Source: Phragmites australis
Lineage: Eukaryota > Streptophyta > Magnoliopsida > Poales > Poaceae
Assembly: GCF_958298935.1 (NCBI RefSeq)
Contig: NC_084942.1
Location: forward strand, 18,979,501-19,043,500
DNA: 64,000 nucleotides
Direction of reading: 5' to 3'
This document shows, one piece after another, positions 36,113 through 47,189 of the stretch. Position 1 is the stretch's first letter, and every line of letters starts with the position of its first letter. Made by a program: the position numbers and the translations under genes. The notes below the pieces were generated by a model. That model saw only the letters and a program-made list of their open reading frames with translations, made no database searches and was not told the origin of the DNA.

Positions 36113-36262
36113 CTCGACTTCGAGGTAGCCCTTCTCATCGGATTCCCGGGAAGCTCTGAGGGCGTCCTTGTCTCCAAGAACGTCCTCGAGCAGCTCCTCG
36201 CTGCAGAGGTAGCGGTATATGATGGAGCTTGGCGATGTTGCGCTTGGCGGTGCAATCCGTGC
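36113..36262 (-). pseudogene. Possible orphan exon of an unidentified gene
   Basis: A 150-nt open stretch on the minus strand is preceded by a strong acceptor (CGTTCTTCTTGCGCAG) and followed by GTGATC. In phase 0 it reads ARIAPPSATSPSSIIYRYLC then SEELLEDVLGDKDALRAS, and it ends in KGYLEVE. Composition and length are exon-like, but I do not recognise the protein and cannot find convincing partner exons. It may be a captured or abandoned gene fragment upstream of TRAP-beta, or part of a gene whose other exons I have missed. Confidence 0.35.
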
Positions 36263-36599
36263 CTGCGCAAGAAGAACGAACCAGTCAGTCCAGTACTCAC
36301 GGTACCTGCATCCGTTGGGTTTCCGTCCCAAATGGAGGGAGTTGTGAGTTGAGCTGGACAATTCTCCCAAACAGGAATGCGAGAGCGGACAATTCTTGAT
36401 CGATCCGCTTTGTGGGCCCCACGATCCAGTGGTGAACACGTGCCCGGCCCAATTCCATGGTTTCTCACCCACGAGCCGACTTCTAGCCCATTTGGATGGT
36501 GACCTTTCCAAACTGGTGGATGGAGATGGCAATGGCAATGGCGTAGCGGGCAGACAGGTGTGTGAAGCGAAGCCAATTTCACTTTTTTTTCAACCAAAC

Positions 36600-37457
36600 C
36601 AAGGTTTACGTTACGAGCTCCGACGGTAATCGAAAAAACACGATTACCACGGTAACCACTCGAATTTTTAAAATTTTTTGGATAAAATTCATTTGAATAA
36701 ATTTAAAATTTGAAGAAAAATCGTGATTTTAGCTGATCGGTTGGACCGGTTACCGAGCGATTTTCTCGATTTATTGAGCGGTTTTCTCGAATTTTTTGCA
36801 TTATCGGTAACCGCTCGGTTTTCTCGATTTATCGAGCGGTTTTCTCGATTTTCAGTGAAGTTAAAAAAAACCCAAAAATTATCTTAATCTTGTAAAATCA
36901 ATAACTAATCCATCTGAGGTTCAAATAAAGTGAAACAAATTTTGTTGGTTTCCTTGTAATATGATCTACATGATAAAAGTATTTATACTCATAAAAAAGT
37001 TCAAAATTTTCTGTGAGAAAATGTATTTGTTAAACCAAGTTAAATGCATAGTTTACTCTTTGCTAATCCAAAAATCATGAAATTAATTTTGTTAGTCTTC
37101 TTACATGATCCTATGTCTTTTAAAAATACATGAACTCATGAATTAGTTATTGTAACATGCATCATTGTGTAAATGTGTTACGACTAGATTAATTCATAAC
37201 TGACCCATCACACCTCAAACATTAGTGAAACCACTTTTTTTAGTTTATTTATACTATGATTTACGTAGGAAAAATAATAGTAGACGTTAAAAAGTTAATT
37301 ACAATGCTGTTTCTTAACATATCCACTTTATGCTTGTGAACTTTGTAAAAATTATAGAGAAATTAATAAAACTCTAAATAAAAGTGAAATCAATTTTAAA
37401 GATCCTCTTAAGATATGTTCTACACAAGAAAAATATATGTTTACATGTTGAACCCTG
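36600..37457. mobile_element. Non-autonomous hAT element, 858-bp member
   Basis: The element runs from CAAGGTTTACGTTACG to ...TTGAACCCTG, so its ends are CAAGGTTTAC and, inverted, CAGGGTTCAA. It is flanked by a perfect 8-bp duplication, AACCAAAC at 36592-36599 and 37458-37465, as expected for hAT. The interior is AT-rich, with repeated CGGTTTTCTCGA and CGGTAACCGCTCGG words near the left end. It is homologous to the three copies inside the tandem array at 45343, 47855 and 50388. There is no transposase. Confidence 0.85.
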
Positions 37458-37783
37458 AACCAAACATGATTTGGAATTGTTAGTGATTTAATTTATATTA
37501 TGTCATTTCTTTGGCAACCAAACACAAATAATTGGTATTGAAGAGCTTGTGCAATTTCTCTTTGGATTTGCATTGGAGCTGAATTCAATTCATTGAAGGC
37601 TATTCAGATATCCAAACGGAACCTTATATTTACGAGTTGTCACAACAATGTAGGAATACTTGGTGCTTTTGCTTGTAGAGTTGAATCCCTCAACTCCAAT
37701 CTCACTCTTGTGCTCTCTCTCTCACACACACTTGTGTTTCACACAGTCATATCATATCATGGAAGAACTCACGAGTGTAAACA

Positions 37784-38926
37784 CACTACTATAAAAAAAA
37801 TGGTATCACTGTCGGTTAAAAACTGTATTACTACCGGTTTTTGAACTGGCAATAATTAAGCGACAGTGATAGTCGGTTACAGAACCAGCAGTGATTGTAC
37901 ATATCACTGTCGGTTCATGTAACGAACCGACAGTGATACAAAATATCACTGTTGGTTCTTGACCTTATCTACAGATTTATATACTTATCACTATAGGTTC
38001 CAGTTACGAATTGGCAATGATACTCAATCTAGAGAAAAAATAAATAAAATTTAAACAGACATGCAATAATTTAATTGAGCTTTATATTACTGATCTCTAA
38101 AATTAGAGCTTTATATCACATTAACCTATAATTAAATCACTAAATCCATTATTCTACACCAAAAACAAAAGCATGCATGTCAGCGTGCAAAACCCCCTAA
38201 ACCCCGCGCACAAAAAACCCTAAACACGCGCGTCGCGTCTACTGGTCAGCCACGATGATGAAGAAGTAGTAGTCGTCGTCGTCGTCATCCTCGTCCTCAC
38301 CATCGTCGTCGTCGTCGCCAACCTCATCCTCCTCCCCGGCCTTGTCCTGGTCCTCCTCCTCCTCCTCTTCTTCCTTCTCCTCATCTGAGCTCGACCGGGG
38401 CCTCTTCACCTTCGGTTTGTCGAGGAAGAAATCCCACACGATGTCGTCCTCGGAGGGTGACCCCACTAATTCGCTGGAGTTCGAGGTTTGCGCCTCGTGC
38501 AAGCTCTCCGGTGAGGCCTCCGCCTCATCGTCGGACAACAGCGTGGGTGTGGGTGGCTTGGCTGGAGAAGGTGGCGGCGGAGTGGCCGAAGCGAGAGAAG
38601 AATTGCCCGGATCCATTGTGGCAGCGGCGTTGGAGGGGAGAGGGTGAGAGCAAGAGTATTCAAGTGTGAAATATTTAAAGATGCTAGGGAGAAAATGAGC
38701 AGGCAGACGCATGAATTCGTAAGGTTTTTGGGGTATCACTATCGGTTTATAAGTACAACTGGCAGTGATTGCCATTATCAATACTGGTTATTAAAGACAC
38801 GTCTTTTGATAAACTACCGGTTCTTGCTGGCTTGATTTTGATTATTACTATCGATTCTTGCTGGCTTGATTTTTATGTGCAACTTGAGCTTACGAATCAG
38901 CAGGGATAATTCTTTCTATAGTAGTG
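37784..38926. mobile_element. Short CACTA element (1143 bp)
   Basis: It begins CACTACTATAAAAAAAATGG and ends TTCTTTCTATAGTAGTG, an inverted CACTACTATA pair. A 3-bp duplication, ACA at 37781-37783 and 38927-38929, brackets it, as expected for CACTA (En/Spm) transposons. Subterminal repeats with ATCACTGTCGGTT and its complement occur at both ends. It is far too short for a transposase but carries one intact acidic ORF on the minus strand. Confidence 0.9.
38239..38616 (-). CDS. Acidic low-complexity protein inside the short CACTA element
   Basis: This 125-codon ORF starts MDPGNSSLASATPPPPSP. It has a P/S/T-rich N-terminus, then EDDIVWDFFLDKPKVKRPRS, and runs into long E- and D-rich tracts. The ending is DYYFFIIVADQ. 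The KPKVKRPRS stretch could be a nuclear localisation signal next to an acidic tail. I know no family for it. It has no stops or frameshifts despite lying in a non-autonomous element. It is GC-rich, unlike the element's AT-rich ends, which suggests captured gene sequence. Expression is unknown. Confidence 0.45.
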   Translation of the reverse strand: MDPGNSSLASATPPPPSPAKPPTPTLLSDDEAEASPESLHEAQTSNSSELVGSPSEDDIVWDFFLDKPKVKRPRSSSDEEKEEEEEEEDQDKAGEEDEVGDDDDDGEDEDDDDDDYYFFIIVADQ

Positions 38927-39295
38927 ACATAAGGCAAAAACACATGTAGCGGTGAACTACATTTTCCTGTTCTCATACTCTTGTTCGCAAATACATACAA
39001 TTATGTTCACACACACATCGTACTCTTGTTCTCTCTGCAAAATACACGTGTATTTCACACACACAAGTCATGGAGGAAAAACATATGCGCTTTACACCAC
39101 AAGGTGGCTGGAAACATAGGCAAGGAGAACTAACTCTTTCCCCTTGTCTTACTTTTCACTTGCACATAGGCTAACACCACTAAGACACGAGATAACTTGA
39201 GAACCAAGCTTTGTTTGGGTGGTTGGTAGAAGTGGTTTATCCTTTGCTCATCAGGGACCAAATATAGGTTTGCTTCTCTTATGTCTTATTAAGAC

Positions 39296-39535
39296 GAATT
39301 TTTTTTTATGATAGATGACGTATCTGTTGATAGCGAGACGTCTATAGTGACTTCGTCAATCTCTAAGCTCCGCATATTTGATCATCAGTAGATACTATAT
39401 GAGTGAGTGTATGCGTGCGTATAGTGATGTGAGTGTGTTCGTGCGTATAGTGATGTGAATGTGTTCGTGCGTATAGTGATGTGAGTGTGTTCGTGCGTCT
39501 GTGAGTTGTACTTGTGTTTTTTTAAGACACTGAGA
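39296..39535 (+). mobile_element. LINE-like 3' end with a 26-bp tandem
   Basis: The words ACGTCTATAGTGACTTCG and TCAATCTCTAAGCTCCGC are followed by a GT-rich tail and a T-run (TTGTGTTTTTTT). This resembles the 3' end of grass non-LTR retroposons, an assignment made from memory. Within it, a 26-bp unit starting GTATAGTGATGTGAGTGTG is repeated three times at 39419-39496. Confidence 0.4.
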
Positions 39536-39539
39536 TAAC

Positions 39540-40110
39540 TCACATGTAGAGGTGAAAACATGATGGATATTTTCTGTCCGCCCGACCGATCGAAGGTTTG
39601 TGAAGAAAATATGTGATGCAAATATGATTATTTGACATTATCCATATCCGACTCTGGATCCAAGAAAAAAAAGATAGGATATAAGATGACTAGTATCCGT
39701 CCGAAGTATCCGAATATTAGGCGTTACAAGAAAGCTTATTATGATTTCACTTAAAAACATGATAATATATAGATAGATACACATCCGTAAGTATATAATA
39801 CTGAATGCTCTTGTTTTCACATCTCAGCGATCAATTTCTCTGTGCTCACTTTGATTGCACACTTATATTGTTTAATGTGCTGTGTAGGGATGCAAATAAA
39901 GTGAAAATTTTCATCTATCCGGCTAACCGAAAGCTTACGGCACTATCCGTTCTGACTTTAACTTCGAGAAAAAAATAGGATATGATACAGGATGAGAAAT
40001 AATTATCCGATACTATCCGCGTTCGACACTGACTTCGAGAAAAACTATAAAATAAAATACAGAATAAACTATATCAGTTCATATCTGATTTTATTGCACC
40101 CTACTCACGT
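39540..40110. repeat. Decayed TIR-type repeat DNA
   Basis: TAGGGATGCAAATAAAG at about 39886 and, inverted, TAGGGTGCAATAAAATC ending at about 40105 look like the ends of a short hAT-type element. The sequence before it (39546-39840) contains similar ATCCG/CGGAT words but no clean ends. No duplication could be shown. Confidence 0.3.
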
Positions 40111-40591
40111 GTCAAGCTCAAGCAACAACTCAATCCACGATTCACTTCGCTACACCTTGTGAAGCCGTCCACTACCTTTGATCCACGATAGATCCACGTG
40201 TCACCATCCGTGCTATACATGCATGCATGCATGCACACACTGTTATGAAACAAATCATAATGATTAATTAGACATCCATTAAGAAGAGATGCTTCTTCGA
40301 AAAGATATAAACTTATCTCTTTATTTTGTATAAATCTAATATGTGTATAATAAAAAAAAAAATCACTTTTCACTCTCTACTTCGACTGTCTAATGTCTCG
40401 TTTCATTTATACTACAAGACACACATCTGGGCCTCCTGAACAAACTCAAGTAGCGCATATGCATGCAAGATATGAAACCCCCTGATTCTCTGTGCATTTC
40501 TACAAAATACAATATTCCTGGCACAAAACAATTGTTCCGAGCCGGTATGAGCAAGGCCGTCCGGGGAGCATTTGCTATATTTTTCTTTGAG

Positions 40592-41371
40592 AAATTCTAC
40601 TATTCGTCATCGAATAACCACCGATTCTACGATTTGCCATCAAATAAATTTTGTTTACTTCTATACCATCGAATAAATGGTTTGGTTCCTTATACGCCAT
40701 CGGTTCGTTTGTTTTTTGAAGAATTCCGAGATTGCCCTCCGTTGGACTCATTCAGCTCATTATGAACAGTACTTGAGAGCTAAAAAAGTAAAAAAAATAT
40801 GTCGATTTTTGTGCACGCTCTATAATTCATAATCAACCCATTTTAACTGTATTCACTAAAAATAATGTGTAAAATTCAAACTAAAATTTCTCAAAATGTG
40901 CTACTTTTGTAACTTTTGGCAATTTTTAAGCCTCACAAAAATTTACAAAAAATCTGAGAAAATTTACTAATATTCCTCTAATGTGATGTAATAATTTCTA
41001 AAACTATCTCCCGTGGTGAAAAAGTGAGTTCTTTGTAATGCACGGTATTACAAAAGTAGCACATTTTGAGGAATTTTAGTTTGAATTTTACACGGTATTT
41101 TTAGGTGAATACAGTTAAAATGGGTTGATTATGAATTATAGAGCGTGCACAAAAATCGACATATTTTTTTGACTTTTTTGAGCTCTCGAGTACTGTTCAT
41201 AATGAGCTGAACGAGTCCAACGGAGGGCGGTCTCGGAATTCTTCAAAAATCAAACGAACCGATGGCGTATAAGTAACCGAACCATTTATTTGATGCTATA
41301 GAAGTAAACGAAATTTATTCGATGACAAATCGTAGAATCGGTGGTTATTCGATGGCAAATCGTAGAATTTA
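40592..41371. mobile_element. Foldback (long inverted-repeat) element
   Basis: Two arms of about 320 bp, 40592 to about 40915 and about 41048 to 41371, are reverse complements with modest divergence. For example, AACCACCGATTCTACGATTT on the left is matched in reverse by AAATCGTAGAATCGGTGGTT on the right. The spacer is about 130 bp. The arms start AAATTCTAC(T/G)ATT, and the word CGATTCTACGATTTG(C/T)CATC recurs near the tip. No ORF spans it and no flanking duplication is evident. It may be a Mutator-type element with long inverted ends or a foldback element. Confidence 0.75.
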
Positions 41372-41389
41372 TCCTTTTCTTTTACCGGC

Positions 41390-41589
41390 CCATTAAACCT
41401 ATACTAGCCCAATGGTACAATTATAATCAGTTTATTCTTAAAACCGACTGCTTTAATTATTATTATAGACAGTTTTAGAAGCCGACTTTGATAATATTTA
41501 ATTATCACAGTCGCTTGAGCACAATTGGTTTAGAAACCGGCTGTAATATAGGTTCCAAACGGACTACGTATGATCTCTCTGTAGTAGTG
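41390..41589. mobile_element. One end of a CACTA element
   Basis: The stretch ends TCTCTCTGTAGTAGTG at 41589, an inverted CACTACTACAGAGA terminus. It contains subterminal repeats of the kind AAACCGACTG / AAGCCGACTTT / AAACCGGCTG. The opposite end was not found, so this is a truncated relic directly beside the tandem array. Confidence 0.5.
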
Positions 41590-41894
41590 ATATGATGTGC
41601 ATATATGAACTTTTCGAAATATCCAAGTGCATAAATCCAACTTAGATATAGATTAACCTAAGTTCAAAATTGTATTTCCAGCATGTTCATCATACGTACT
41701 ATGACGACCTTAGGGGTGGCTACGACACCCATATTCTAGCATATAACACCACGTACCGGCGAGTGGGACGGTGACAATACCTTAGATGAAATTAGTGGTC
41801 CGACAATTCTTTTAATTGATGGGGTTTCTTTCTTGTCTTAGCTCTAGGTGAGCACTTCACGTATGTAGGCTACATAGTGAACCTTAACTATCCC

Positions 41895-43539
41895 TTTCAG
41901 GCCGCAGAGATATTCGACTCGTCCCAATCATGACTCAAGAGGGTAACGCAATACGTACTAGTGTCTCCAACGGCAGCGGCAAAATGCCTCGTATCAATGT
42001 GTTGATTGCCACGTCCGTCCTTTTACCGATCGGAAGCGGGAGGAAAGCTCTCCAACAGCACCCGTATCAATCGGCACTAATTGCCACATCTGTCCTTTTA
42101 CCGATCGGAAGCGGGAGAAAAGCTCTCCAACAGCACCCGTATCAACCGGCACAGCGATACGGGCATCAGACCTTGTCCGGCAAATTTGCGGAAGCAAAAG
42201 TGAGTCTGTATTACTATAGCTAGAGGATGACTGTGGATCCGAGGAAGGATGGAAAATAATGGAAGGTAGAAAATAGGTAACTGCTGGAGATAACAAAAAT
42301 AAAGAATATTATAATAGTGTTAAAGGATACTGTAATAGTATTATAGCGAATGAATTTTTAGAGTATCTGCTGAAGATGGCCTAACTCCTGCATCTTCCCT
42401 GCCCCGCGCTCCCTTCTTCCTCTTCCCCATAGCTACCCATCCACACTCTTAAAATATATGGGCTTAGCCCATTATATTTGTATAATTTCAAATAACTCTT
42501 AAAAACCCACCCACACGAGGGAGATATGTTTCTTTAGTTCACTTTACTAGTGGATGTGAATGGAGATCAACTTAAAAGGTTTTCTCTCCTCCACTCACTT
42601 AGCATGTGTGGATGAGAGGACTCGAAGAACACAAGCGCGTGCTCGCTCGTCACATCGCACTGTGGCCGGGGTGGGGGCGGAGGGCGCGGGCACGCGGCAC
42701 CTGCGTGAATGGTCCGCTGAAATCGGGTCCAGTTCCTTGCGTAGATGCGGCCTCCTTTTGTGGTTTCATTCTTTTTGCTGCGTGGGCAAACAGATAAATA
42801 TATGAAATCGTGTTGGTCAAGACTCCGATCGTGACACGTCCCAACCACGCGGCTCTCCCTCTATATATATTTGCCAGCCGTCGCCACAAAGAAGGTACCG
42901 CATTCGCACTTAGGGTTTTGCCAATTTCTCTCTACTGCGCCATTGCACGAAGACTGCTCCATCCCACTGCGCCGGCGTGCACCGACGAACGGGAGAGCAA
43001 GTCTTCAGAACCCGTCACTTTTGGGATCCTGCACCGGGAGAGGATGAATAAGGTTTTTGGGAAGCGCTCATCGTGACTGCTAATGATCTGCTTCCTCTAC
43101 ATCATCGTGTGCTACTTCATCTACATTGCCACTGTCGTCACCGTCTGCTACATTGAGATCAACTTCGACTACTTCATCTTCATCATTGCCTACTGCATCG
43201 ACATCACAGGGGCTTCTGCATCTCACGCCGCTATCGAGTATGTACACTGCAATCCTACTTGAGTGTTTAATCGAGTGAACTAGTCGATATACTACTTGAG
43301 TGTTTTAGTCGATACATTTCTCGAGTGAGCTAGTTAAGATCCTTCTCGAGTATCTAGTCCAGGCTGACTGGGGTTGGTCGAATTCTAGTCGATTCTACTC
43401 GAATCTTATCGGGGCTCGTCCAAGCTAGTCGATAATTAATTATCTACATCTATTCATGTTCGTGTTACATTAGAAATTCAATTAAATTAAATCTGAAAGT
43501 GCTATTATTTCCATCACACACCACCCCCTACCGGTCTGC
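41895..43539. mobile_element. 1.6-kb insertion in the oldest array unit
   Basis: The other units read ACTATCCCCCACGACTG at this point. Here ATCCC occurs on both sides of the extra block (41890-41894 and 43540-43544), a plausible 5-bp duplication. The block holds a 75-bp tandem duplication near 42005-42150, with GTCCTTTTACCGATCGGAAG as core. A later GC-rich part (42830-43500) ends in repeated TCGAGTG(A/T) words. It has no coding domain and no TG/CA ends, so its class is open. Confidence 0.5.
42004..42153. repeat. 75-bp tandem duplication
   Basis: Two adjacent copies contain ATTGCCAC(G/A)TC(C/T)GTCC followed by GATCGGAAGCGGGAG and CTCTCCAACAGCACCCGTAT, with a few substitutions between them. 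Confidence 0.8.
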
Positions 43540-44533
43540 ATCCCCATGACTGAAGGCGCTGCCCTTGGAGCCTTGTCCAGTCACTACAACACCACTTACT
43601 GCCGCCACCTCTTGCGGCTGCCGGTGCCTTGTTGCCTTACTACACTGCCCGTAAGGACCGCCACCAGCCCTCCACTCACTAACCTCCCCATTGTGAGTTC
43701 GTGACTCCCTTGCCCACCGCCTTGCGCCACCTCCCATGACCGGAGGTGCCCCCGCCACCTCGCCCTCCACCTCCACTCGCCGCCTGACCGGCCTCCCTCT
43801 TGGCTAGTATAGACAGGATGAGGAATAACCCTACCGTGAACCTTAAATGACCCTAACATCCATCTCGTGCCTGATGTCATTCTCCATAGTCGGAGTTGTT
43901 GGGGACGGTGGTATTGCATTCGAGCAAACATTCTACCGCCGACGTAATAGACTTATTATTCTATTTTTTATTCTTTCAAAAGAAAAGTCATCCACTCAAG
44001 GTCATCAATGTGATTGATCTCTTTCAAACTCTATATTGTTTGTGTAGTAATCATGTAGCAGGTATTGTGCTCATGTTTCTGTTGTCAAGTCATGGGGAAT
44101 GTTTAGTTAGAAGTCTGCTCATATTCAACTTATAAGTTCACTTTCACGGCGCGTGTTCCATCAAAAAGTTATATGATAATGCCAAGTTTCTTGATGCTTT
44201 AACTCAAAAACTAATTTTGTTCAGCAATATATATTTGATATACTCGTTACATCACTCTCTTCCCACATTGAGAAATCCTGTAGCCTAACCAAAATGATCT
44301 AATGACTCAAATAAGAATATGGTTAGCCAAAACTAGACCTTGTGGCTAATGATCTAAAATTGAAGCCATCTGGAATATCTGATCAGTACGTTTTCTCTCT
44401 GGTCCCTGTCACACACTAGATGACAAGAAAGCACCTTTTAAACCACTGTATCTATGGATGCTAATTTTTTTCTTCATTACCATAAGCTTGCTTACATGCC
44501 TCCATCTGTATACACAAATCAAGTTTCTTGTTG

Positions 44534-44677
44534 ATGGCTGCGCTTCCTGGCTGCACCGTTCTGTCTCCGTATCATATCATCCTGTACTATCCTTGTCGTA
44601 CTCCTACCGAAGAGCAGCAAGTCGAGATGAGAGCCGTGGTCTTATATATGAACTTTTTGAAGTATCCAAGAGCATAA
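44534..44677 (+). pseudogene. Truncated 5' copy of the four-helix gene (oldest unit/unit 1 junction)
   Basis: The start ATGGCTGCGCTTCC and about 37 codons correspond to the complete gene at 52110. The frame then runs across the repeat junction at 44641 and stops after 47 codons (…MRAVV then ten unrelated residues). All membrane helices are missing. The upstream box reads CTGTATACA where the complete gene has CTATATATA. Confidence 0.8.
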
Positions 44678-47152
44678 ATCCAACTTAGATATAGATGAAC
44701 CTAAGGTCAAAATTGTATTTCCGTACATGTTCATCATACGTGTACTATGACAACCTTAGGGGTGGTTACGACGACCATATTCTAGCAGGTAAAACCACGT
44801 ACCGGCGAGTGAGACGGTGACAATACCTTAGATTAAATTAGTGGTTCGGCAATTCTTTTAGTTGATGGGGTTTCTTTCTTGTCTTAGCTCTAGGTGAGCA
44901 CTTCACGTATGTAGGCTACCTAGTGAACCTTAACTATCCCCCACGACTGAAGGCGCTGTCCTTGGAGCCTTGACCAGTCGCTACATCACCACTTACTGCC
45001 GCTACCTCTTGCGGTTGCGGCTGCCGGTGCCTTGTCGCCTTACTACACTGCCCGTAAGGACTGCCACCAGCTCTCCACTCACAAACCTCCCCATTGTGAG
45101 TTCGTGACTCCCTTGCCCACCGCCTTGTGCCACCTTCCATGGCCAGCAGCACTCCTGTCATCTCGCCGCCCTACCCTCCACCCCCACCCGTCGCCTGACT
45201 GGCCTCCCTCCTATCTACTATAAACAGGATAAGGAATAATCTTACCCCGAACCTTAAATGACCCTAACATCCCTTTCCTGGCTGATGTCATTCTCCATCG
45301 TCATAGTTGTTGGGGATGGTGGTAGTGCGTTCGAGCAAACATCAAGGTTTCACTTACCGATTGGGGTTCGGTTATCGAGCCCATCCGGTAATCGAAAAAT
45401 CGCGATTATCGCGATAACCGCTCGAAATTCGGTTGAAATTTGGACAAAATTCATTTGCTAAAATTTGAAATTTAGTCAAAAATTTGTCAGAACCGTCGCA
45501 ATTTATCGAGCGGTTTTCTCGAATTTTCCGCATTGTCGGTAACCGCTCGGTTTTTTCAATTTTCAGTGAAGTTCAATAAAAAATCCAAAAAATAGCTCAA
45601 TCTTGTAAAATCAATAACTAATTCATTTGAGCTTCAAATCAAGTGAAACAAATTTTGTTGGTTTCCTTGTAATATGATCTACATGATAAAATTATTTATA
45701 CTTATAAAAAAGTTGAAATGTTCTGTGAGAAAATATATTTGTTAAACCAAGTTAAATGCATAGTTTACTCTTTGCTAATCTAAAAATCATGAAACTAATT
45801 TTGTTAGTCTTCTTACATGATCCTATGTCTTTTAAAAATACATGAACTCATGAATTAGTTATTGTAACATGCAAGATTGTGTAAATGTATTGCAACTAGA
45901 TTAATTCATAACTGACCCATCACACCTCTAAAATTAGTGAAATCACTTTATTAGTTTATTTATACTATGCTTTATGTAGGAAAAATAATAGTAGACATGA
46001 AAAAGTTAATTATAGTGCTGTTTCTTAACCTATTCACTTTATGCTTGTGAACTTTGTAAAAAGCATAGAGAAATTAATAAAACTCTAAATGAAGTGAAAT
46101 CAATTTTAAAGATTCTATTAAGATAAGTCCTACACAAGAAAAATATGTGTTTTCATGTTAAGCTTTTTCTTAACATGAGTTAATAACTGAGCCGCACGCT
46201 TCAACTTTTTTCATTTTTTTTAAAACTTCCTCCCTATAGAATATGATTCAAACGATATTATTTTTAAAATTTGTTTTTACAGAAGGTCTTAGAATTATGT
46301 CCAGTTTGTTTTATGATTTTTTTGAATTTTTTCGAATGTTTTTTTATTTTTTCGATTTTTTAATTCAAATTCGGTTACCGTTCGGTTTTTGAAACCGGAC
46401 CGGAGCGGTAATCTCGGTAACCGTGAATTTTGACCCGTTATCGTTGATAAATTAAATCCTGGCAAACATTCAACAGCCGATGTAATAGACTTATTCTATT
46501 TTTTATTCTTTCAAAAGAAAAGTCATCTACTCAAGGTCATCAATGTGATTGATCTCTTTCAAACTATATATTGTTCGTGTAGTAATCATGTAGCAGGTAT
46601 TGTGCTCATGTTTCTATTGTCAAGTCATGGGGAATGTCAACTTATAAGTTCACTTTCACGGCGCGTGTTCCATCAAAAAGTTATATGATAATGCCAAGTT
46701 TCTTGATGCTTTAACTCAAAAACTAATTTTGTTCAGCAATATATATTTGATATACTCGTTACATCACTCTCTTCCCACATTGAGAAATCCTGTAGCCTAA
46801 CCAAAATGACCTAATGACTCAAATAAGAATATGGTTAGCCAAAACTAGACCTTGTGGCTAATGATCTAAAATTGAAGCCATCTGGAATATCTGATCAGTA
46901 CGTTTTCTCTCTGGTCCCTGTCACACACTAGATGACAAGAAAGTACCTTTTAAACCACTGTATCTATGGATGCTAATTTTTTTCTTCATTACCATAAGCT
47001 TGCTTACATGCCTCCATCTGTATACACAAATCAAGTTTCTTGTTGATGGCTGCGCTTCCTGGCTGCACCGTTCTGTCTCCGTATCATATCATCCTGTACT
47101 ATCCTTGTCGTACTCCTACCGAAGAGCAGCAAGTCGAGATGAGAGCCGTGGT
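44641..47152 (+). repeat. Tandem array unit 1 (2512 bp)
   Basis: The unit starts CTTATATATGAACTTTTTG and consists of about 700 bp of flanking sequence, a 1119-bp hAT insertion (45343-46461), and about 690 bp that ends in the start of the four-helix gene. It is nearly identical to units 2 and 3. It differs by a 25-bp deletion near 46636 (GGGGAATG joined to TCAACTTATAAG) and by a GGTTTCCTTGTAATATG version near 45660. Confidence 0.95.
45343..46461. mobile_element. hAT insertion in array unit 1
   Basis: CAAGGTTTCACTTACCG at the left and ...AAATTAAATCCTG at the right are bracketed by GCAAACAT (45335-45342 and 46462-46469). This 8-bp duplication is confirmed by the empty site at about 43923-43935 in the oldest unit. 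The element is non-autonomous and homologous to the element at 36600-37457. Confidence 0.92.
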
Positions 47153-47189
47153 CTTATATATGAACTTTTTGAAGTATCCAAGAGCATAA
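47046..47189 (+). pseudogene. Truncated 5' copy of the four-helix gene (unit 1/unit 2 junction)
   Basis: Same 47-codon frame as at 44534, crossing the repeat junction at 47153. It lacks all membrane helices. Confidence 0.8.

Larger units (their letters stand above)
41601..44640 (+). repeat. Oldest, partial unit of the 2.5-kb tandem array
   Basis: 41601-41894 and 43540-44640 match in order the three recent units that follow, but with clearly more differences. This unit lacks the hAT insertion: 43919-43940 reads straight through GAGCAAACATTCTACCGCC. It also contains a 1.6-kb block (41895-43539) that the others lack. It ends with the same truncated 5' piece of the four-helix gene. Confidence 0.8.

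Noticed and set aside
38180..38230. CCCTAAA-like words suggesting telomeric repeat
   Set aside because: Only a few scattered, imperfect words lie inside the short CACTA element; there is no tandem array.
39419..39496. Three 26-bp repeats resembling a CRISPR array
   Set aside because: The repeats are head-to-tail without spacers, in a plant genome, and within a LINE-like tail.
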